The notes under the pieces are model-generated. The model was not told where the DNA came from. It ran no database searches and was given only the letters and a program-made list of their open reading frames with translations. A stretch of DNA of 64,000 nucleotides, taken from positions 624,170-688,169 of the forward strand of contig SZWC01000038.1 of NCBI GenBank assembly GCA_023375785.1, written 5' to 3'. Shown here one piece after another: positions 57,801-64,000 of this stretch. Made by a program: the position numbers and the translations under genes. This stretch comes from Penium margaritaceum (taxonomy: Eukaryota > Streptophyta > Zygnematophyceae > Desmidiales > Peniaceae). Every line of letters starts with the position of its first letter. The stretch's first letter is position 1.

Positions 57801-60286
57801 GTTTGGTTGGTGATTGTACATGGCAGCAACACCGCGCCACTCCATATTAATGGTCCTTGTGCTTCTTAGTTGATACATGGTGTTAAAAAACCATCGTTCC
57901 CCCTCTGACCATTTGTGACCCGTATTATGAGTTGTCAGCGTTGACCACACTCATTGGATTTATTTGGTCCAAGGCAGTACATATGCTTACTCTGATCAGT
58001 CATTGTGCATGATAGCCATACCGTGATACTAATTATTGAAGGTTGTTTTCCTTGCTAGTTGAAAACTAATATCTGGTAACTATTGTTTCCCCCTCTGACC
58101 ATTTGTGAGTCGTGTTATGGGTTGTGAACATTGACCACCCACACTAAAATTCTTTGGTCATGGTCAGTGACATATGGCAAGTTTGGTTGATTGCTGTGCA
58201 TAGTAGCCACACCGTGCCTCTACTTATTGAAGTTCTTTGTTGTTTCTAGTTGCTACATAGGGCTCCCAATCTATTATCTCTCCCCGTGACCATGTGTCAC
58301 TCGTGTTATGAGTTGTCAATATTGACCACACATAGTGGACTTCTTTTATCATACTCAGAGACGTATGCATCCTTTGGTTGGTCACTAAGCATGCTAGCAT
58401 CACCGTGCCACTACTTGTTGAAGTTATTTGTAATTGCTAGTTGATAACTAGTGTTTGCAACCCATTGTTTCCCCCTCCGACCATTTGTGAGTCGAGTTAT
58501 GAGTTTTCAATGTTGACCACACACTGTAAAATCCTTTTGGTCATGGTTAGTAGCATATGCCTTCGTTGGTTTGTCAGTGTACATGGTTGCCACGCCATGT
58601 CTTTCATATTGAAGATCTTTGTGATTCATAGTTTATAGCTAGTGTTTCCAAACCATTGTTACCCCCTTTGACTATGTGTGACTCTTGTTGTGAGTTGTCA
58701 ACGTTGACCACATGAGTTGAAACTCTTTGGTCATGGTCGGTGACATATGCATACTTTGGTTGGTCACTGTGCATCATATCCACACTGTCCCACTACATAT
58801 TGACGGTCTTTGTACTTACTAGTTGATAACTAGTATTCACAAAGCATTGTTTCCCCCCTCTGACCATTTGTGATTTGTGTTATGAGTTGTCAAAGCTGAC
58901 CACACATTGTTACATTATTTGGTCATGGTGTGTGACATATGCCTACTTTTCTTGGTAATTGTACATGGTAGCCACACCATGCCACTACTTTTTGAAGCTC
59001 CTTGTGCTTGCTAGTTGATACCTGGTGTTCCCAAACCATCGTTCCCCCCTCTGACCATTTCTGACTCGTATTATGAGTTGTCAAAGTTGACCACACACAT
59101 CGGATTTCATTGGTCAAAGGTAGTACATATGCCTACTTTGATTGCTCATTGTGCATGGTAGCCATACCATGCTACTAATTATTGAAGGTCGTTGTCCTTG
59201 TTTGTTGAAAACTGATATTCCAAAAGCATTGTTCCCCCCTCTGACCATTTGTGACTCGTGTTATGGGTTGTGAACATTGACCACCCATAGTGAAATTCTT
59301 TGGTCATGGTCAGTGACACATGCCTAGTTTGATTGTTTGTTGTGCATAATGGCAACACCGTGCCACTACTTATTGAAGTTATTTGTCCTGCATAGTCGTT
59401 ACATAGGGTTCCCAGTCCATTATCTCTCCCCGCGACCATTTGTGACTCGTGTTATGAGTTGGTAATGTTGACCACACATAGTGGACTTCTTTGGTCATAG
59501 TCAGTGACGTACACATCCTTTGGTTGGTCACTGTGCATGCTAGCCACACCGTGCCACTACTTGCAAAAGGTATTTGTAATTGCTAGTTGATAACCAGTGT
59601 TCCCAACCCATCATTTCCCCCTCTGAAAACTTGTGACTCGTGTTATGAGTGTTCAATGTTGACCACACACTGTGAAACTATTTTGGTAATGGTTAGTGGC
59701 ATATGCCTACTTTGGTTTGTCAGTGTACATGGTTGCCACACCATGTCCCTCATATTGAAGGTCTTTGTAATGTCTAGTTGATATCTAGTGTTCCCACACC
59801 ATTGTTACCCCCTTTGACTAATTGTGACTCTTGTTGTGAGTTGTCAACGTTGACCACATGAAGTGAAATTCTTTGGTCATGGTAAGTGACATATGCATAC
59901 TTTGGTTGGTCACTGTGCATGGTAGCCACACTGTGCCTCTACATATTGACGGTCTTTGTACTTGCTAGTTGATATCTAGTATTCACAAACCATTGTCTCC
60001 CCCCTCTAATCATTTGTGCCTCGTGTTATGAGTTGTCAAAGTTTACCAGACATTGTGGCATTCTTTGGTCATGGTCAGTAACATATGCCTATCTTGGCTG
60101 GTCATTGTACATGGTTGTCACACCGTGCCACTACTTATTGAAGGTACTTGTGCTTGCTAGTTTACACCTGGTGTTCCCAAACAATCGATCCTCCCTCTGA
60201 CCATTTGTGACTTGTGTTATGAGTTGTCAACGTTAACCACACATAGTTGATTTCTTTGGTCAAAGGCAGTATGTATGCCTACTTTG
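48829..60286 (+). repeat. Sat3: about 190-bp satellite in a six-monomer higher-order repeat
   Basis: Monomers of about 190 bp are all in one orientation. Each has recognisable landmarks: ttctttggtcatggtcagtg, a gtagccacac...tgccactac block, a ctagttgataactag dyad, cccctctgaccatttgtgac and gttgtcaacgttgaccacac. Six monomer variants recur in fixed order. An anchor in one variant (agtggcata type) falls at about 50568, 51714, 52821, 53973, 55496, 56260, 57414, 58549 and 59695, giving a period of 1.11-1.15 kb with one expanded and one contracted unit. The array ends where copia C's LTR begins. No genes. Confidence 0.94.
51602..51616. repeat. Example of Sat3 dyad CTAGTT-GAT-AACTAG
   Basis: A perfect 6-bp inverted repeat around GAT, present in many Sat3 monomers. 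A second, uninterrupted 12-bp palindrome GTCAACGTTGAC also recurs (for example 53350-53361). Confidence 0.85.
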
Positions 60287-60939
60287 TGTTAGCTACTGAG
60301 CTAACCACCTCTGGCAAAGAAGCCGCAAAACTGAAAAGTTCAGAAAGGTTTTTAGGCCTTATTCCTTTCTTGACATGTGTCATGCACCCCAAAAGTAATC
60401 AGGCATACACTTCACCTCCAAGATTACTAACGCCTTAGCATTACATCTCAAGAAGAGCTCAAGTCGTCAATACGCAACAGATCATCAAGCAAGGGTTGAT
60501 TGATGAGCATGCAAGACACGTCTTTTTATAGCTTTCCGTCCAATATTATAACTCAAAAGAATATTCCTGAGAAGTGGCCTGAACCGGCCACGTCACCAAT
60601 CGACTTGCACTGTGGGCTTGACACATAAGCATCCTAGTGTCAAGGTGACAGACCAACCATGTAGTGTCCAAGAAGCTACGGAATTTCTTTCTTGGAAATC
60701 TCCACAGCAAACAAGATGTGCATGGGGTGAGGATCAAACTCATGACCTCTCACTTGGCCAAAACAGCAAAATGGCCAAGGCAACCACTCACCCACATGGT
60801 GTACTCACAGGTCATATCTCACAAGAGATAGAGCATAGGTGAGTCACACTACAACGGATGTAGGGGTTATACCTCCATAAGGTGCAGAGCATTCCTGATC
60901 TGTCATACAACAATGAACAAGGGTAAAAAAAATTCAACA
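60287..60939 (-). repeat. 3' LTR of copia C
   Basis: On the minus strand it runs TGTTGAATTT ... GTAGCTAACA, about 653 bp with TGTT/AACA ends. It lies directly after the polypurine tract of the C coding region and breaks Sat3 in mid-monomer. It shares the TGTTGA start with LTRs of A and B but is otherwise different. The exact left border could be 60285 or 60287. The plus-strand ORFs within it are not genes. Confidence 0.75.
60533..60540 (-). promoter_or_regulatory. TATA box of copia C LTR
   Basis: The minus strand reads gcTATAAAAAgac about 400 bp into the LTR, a strong core-promoter match in the expected place. Confidence 0.65.
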
Positions 60940-60954
60940 AATCTCTCCCTTGCA
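60940..60954 (-). other. Polypurine tract of copia C
   Basis: The minus strand reads tgcaagggagagatt immediately before the LTR start TGTTGA, as in elements A and B. Confidence 0.75.
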
Positions 60955-60974
60955 CCTTGCGTCAGTGACCATCA

Positions 60975-62448
60975 TCATTCGTCATCACTTGCATTGACCA
61001 TGCCGATGCTTTGCCTACCCGCCTGGTGGAGATCCTTGTCCAGTGGCTTTGTAAGCATGTCAGCCCGGTTGAGCTTGGTACCAAGATACTCGAGCTCCAT
61101 TGTCTGCTTGTAGACTAAGTGTCGAGCGCAGTGGTAGCGGATCTCAATGTGCTTTGTGCGCATGGGCAGGATGGGGTTCTTTGACATGTCAATGGCGCTC
61201 ATGTTTTCAATCTTGATGACCGTCGCCATTGCCTATGGTGCCTTCATCTCAGATAGCAAGCTTTGTAACCAGTGCATCTCTTTACACACCTCAGCCAAGG
61301 CGATGTACTCAGCTTCAGTTGTGGACAGAGAGACACATTTCTTCTTGCAACTTGCCCAACTGACTGCACCTCTATTCAACATACACACAAATCCTGAGGT
61401 AGATTTTATTTCGTCAATATTCCCTCCTGAATCAGCATCAGTGTAGCATACGAGACGAAGTGATGCGGATCTAGCGATGCCTCCAAACTGGAGTCCCATG
61501 TGCCGCATCCTCTAAAGGTAGCGCATGATGCGCTTCACGGCCTACCAGTGAAGTGGACCGGGATTGGCCACAAACCGGCTCACCTGCCCAACAGCATGGG
61601 CTATATCTGGTCGGGTGGCGACCATGGCATACATCAGACTGCACACTACAGAGTGATATGGGATGCCAAGCATGTCAGTTTTATCCGCTTTGTTGGATGG
61701 GGACATGGAGGTGGAGAGTTTGCACTTTGGGCTCATGGGTGTGCTGGAAGGTTTGCAATCTGCCATGTTGTATCGTTTAAGGATGGAGTTGATGTATTTT
61801 GTCTTGGTCAGGCTGATGGTACCTGCTTCTCTGTCACGCTTGATGGCAATTCCAAGATAGAAGTCATGAGGACCCATGCCTTCATCTTGAATCTTCTACT
61901 CAGTTGCCCCTTGAGATAGTCTAGCAGCTGTGTCAAAGAGGAGCATAGAATCAGGTCATCAACGTACAAGGCGACCAACATAGTCCCTTTGTCACTCTCA
62001 TGCACCTACATGCTAGGGTAATTGTTGCAATTCATGAAGGAATCCTTGGCCATGAACGTGTCCATCTTCTGGTACCAAAGTCTTGGTGCATGTTTTAGTT
62101 CATAGAGTGCCTTCACCAATCTGCACACTTGCCCCCAGGAGCATCAACCCCCTCCGGAACCTCCATCAATACTTCCTTGTCATGTTTTCCGTAAAGGATG
62201 GCTGTCTTGATATCCATATGATGAACCTCCATGTTCTCGGTAGCAGCAATGGCAAGCATTGACCGGATGGAGGCAAATGTCACAACTGGAGCAAAGGTCT
62301 CATCGTACTCTGCGCCAGGCCATTGGGAGAACCCCTTTGCTACCACTGGTGCCTTGTACTTGTCTATCTTGCCATCTTGTTTCCTTTTTACTTTCAGCAC
62401 CCACTTGGACCCCACAATGTGAGCCCTGGGAGGTCTGTCCACTAGCAC
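60975..62448 (-). pseudogene. pol: Copia C reverse transcriptase-RNase H, decayed
   Basis: Starting after TAG 62451-62449 (T*VLVDRPP), the RT blocks are HIVGSKWVLK, ETFAPVVTFASIR, MDIKTAILYGKHDK and the catalytic LYVDDLILCSS. RNase H follows with YTDADSGGN, STTEAEYIALAE and HIEIRYHCARH. It ends with TGA at 60975-60977. Frameshifts lie near 62115 and 61875. TAG codons occur at SM*VH, HW*AVK, YL*RMR and AP*AMA; two of these correspond to Gln in element B. The conserved DADYAGD is DADSGGN. RT catalytic Asps remain, but the frame is broken several times. Confidence 0.88.
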
Positions 62449-63995
62449 CTATGTCCCACTCTCTTCAATGGAGTTGAGTTCATTGTGAATTGCTTCGTCC
62501 CACTGTGTTTTGTCAGGCCAAGTGAGTGCCTCTGCGACAGATGTTGGCTCCTCTTGAACCAAGAATGAATAGTTTATGCCTGTCCATTCACCCCTATTTG
62601 CATCATAATGCTGCGGAGGTACTTGAAGACATGAACTGGTCCTTGAACCTGCTGGCTGGTGCTGTTGATGTGGAGGCTGGAGGTATGGTTATTTGTTGAT
62701 GATGGGAGAGACATCCTCCTCATGTTCCGGAGGATCAGATACGTCGGAATCAGAGTCTGATTCCTCCGAGTCATCTTCATGAGCCCCTCTCCCTGTTGTA
62801 GCACCTATCCCATGCCATGGTGCTGGTGCTTTGTCTCCCTTTTCAAGGAGAGTGAGCCACTATCTCTGTTTTGGAGTGTTCTCCAGTTCGAGATGCTATC
62901 TCTTACTTAGAGACGTTTCATGGAAATCCACGTCTTTGCTGCAAATGACCTTTTTGGCTCCTTGGTCCTACAGTCAATAAGCTTTGTGGACAGTGTCATA
63001 GCAGATGAAAATGCACTTTCGTGCTATTGCATCGAGCTTTCCAGGGCCCTCACCGGCCTGGACCTTGGCGAACCTGGTGTAACCGAACACCTTGAGATGG
63101 GAGGCGTTCGGCTTCCTGCCTGACCATGCTTCTTGAGGCGTCTCCAACTGCTGTGTCTGCTTCTTCTTGCCTCTCCTTTGTAGAGCTACTACACGTGTGA
63201 GGTTCACACAAGATAGGTAGCCGTACGTGCTGCTTCAGCCCAGTATCTAGGAGGAAGCATGGCGTCAAAGAGCATGCACCTTGTCATGCCTAGGAGTGTT
63301 TGGTTCATCCTCTGTGCTACGCCGTTGCTTTGAGGTGAGTAGGGTGTAGTTTTCTTGTGTTTAATGCCCCGTGTATTGAGCCACTACATGCAAGCTTCGT
63401 ACTCTCCCCCGTTGTCCATCCTGAATGCCTTTAGCTTCTTTCCACTTTGTTGCTCAACCATAGCGACGAATGCCTGCAGATTCTCGTTCACCTCACTTTT
63501 CTTTTTGAGAAACTATATCCAGACTTTGCGGCTGTTGTCGTCGATGCATGTGAGGAGATACCTGTTGCCTCCATTTGACGGTATGCGAAAGGGACCACAT
63601 ACGTCAGAGTGGACGATATCAAGAGGTGCGAGAGCACACATACCATTGCGCTTGAAGGGTTTCCTTTTGGCCTTGCCTTGAAGGTATGACTCACGCATGA
63701 TCTCCGCTCCCTCCACCTCATCACCTAGCTCCCTCCCACGCACTAGCTCCTGCTTTCCCATGTGCTCCAATGTGTAATACGCCACGTGCCCACAGCGCCT
63801 GTGCCACAGGTTCTGGGAGGATGTGCACAGGCTACAATAAACAGTCCCGATAGCTGCATTTGCTTGCGTTTTTGTTGCCAAATCATTTGCTGCCACTACT
63901 TCCGGTACTCCAACATGTCCTTCTTCATCTGAGTCTACATTGCTGCTCTCTTCATCATCACTCTCCACCAAAGATTCAGCCATTGAAGGTGTCAT
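62449..63995 (-). pseudogene. pol: Copia C integrase and integrase-RT linker, decayed, runs off the window
   Basis: The frame is open from the right edge and shows the gag-pre-integrase block NLWHRRCGHVA. The zinc-binding Cys pair appears lost (RESYLQGKAKR). The integrase core has Asp residues in VHSDVCGPF and RMDNGGEY, but the third catalytic position is Gln (SPQSNGVAQRMN, normally Glu). TAG interrupts at KVWI*FLKKK, EACM*WL, a TGA/TAG pair in AY*L*DQ, KR*HL and QR*WL. A TAA lies in IINK*PY. A 2-nt frameshift is near 63215. An acidic Ser/Asp-rich linker follows. The 5' half, including gag and the 5' LTR, lies beyond position 64000. Confidence 0.85.
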
Positions 63996-64000
63996 TTTGG

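Noticed and set aside
48829-60286. Sat3 as a CRISPR-like array of repeats and spacers
   Set aside because: Units are 190-bp head-to-tail variants of one sequence with graded divergence; there are no short identical repeats separated by unique spacers, and the setting is eukaryotic.

Overview
This window is eukaryotic and made almost entirely of repeats. It holds decayed or nested LTR retrotransposons at both ends and about 38.5 kb of three unrelated tandem satellites between them. I see no ordinary host gene, no CRISPR array and no tRNA or rRNA gene. The polyprotein types (Ty3/gypsy and Ty1/copia), the priming site built on the initiator tRNA-Met anticodon arm and the satellite architecture fit a plant-lineage genome (land plant or green/charophyte alga). 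I cannot name the species from the sequence. The landscape resembles pericentromeric or centromeric heterochromatin.

Region 1 (1-9.65 kb, plus strand) is a GC-rich Ty3/gypsy element assembled from overlapping contigs joined by single Ns, partly in the wrong order. Its modules are protease, reverse transcriptase, RNase H, a long Ala/Glu-rich coiled-coil-like segment, integrase, a Glu/Gln-rich tail, and then a 471-codon Cys-rich ORF. That ORF carries four perfect tandem PHD-type C4HC3 fingers and two variant Cys modules. A polypurine tract and LTR-like DNA follow. The PHD-finger ORF is the most unusual coding feature here.

Region 2 (9.67-21.49 kb) is a nested pair of copia elements. Element A (plus strand) is split at a CAAGG target-site duplication by element B (minus strand, 12077-18765), which has two TG...CA LTRs. 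Removing B and one CAAGG restores A's reading frame exactly. Both use a 14-bp primer-binding site matching the anticodon arm of initiator tRNA-Met, the half-tRNA mode known from Drosophila copia and Ty5. A is older and dead (protease and integrase residues lost). B keeps a 706-codon RT-RNase H frame, but its RT active site reads YMED.

Region 3 (21.49-60.29 kb) is satellite DNA. Sat1 (17.2 kb) is built of degenerate CAATGCCTGG units alternating between 10 and 11 bp (mean about 10.4 bp, the helical pitch of B-DNA). Sat2 (9.6 kb) is built of 31-bp monomers of two alternating types. After a 0.6-kb unique spacer with hairpins and two G-boxes comes Sat3 (11.5 kb), about 190-bp monomers in a six-monomer higher-order repeat of about 1.14 kb. 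Sat1 and Sat2 meet at the shared octamer CCTAAGCA.

Region 4 (60.29-64 kb) is the 3' half of a third copia element, C (minus strand), inserted in Sat3, with a complete 3' LTR and a decayed integrase-RT-RNase H frame running off the right edge.

Across all elements the in-frame stops are overwhelmingly TAG (about 36 of 44), while the three copia termini are TGA.
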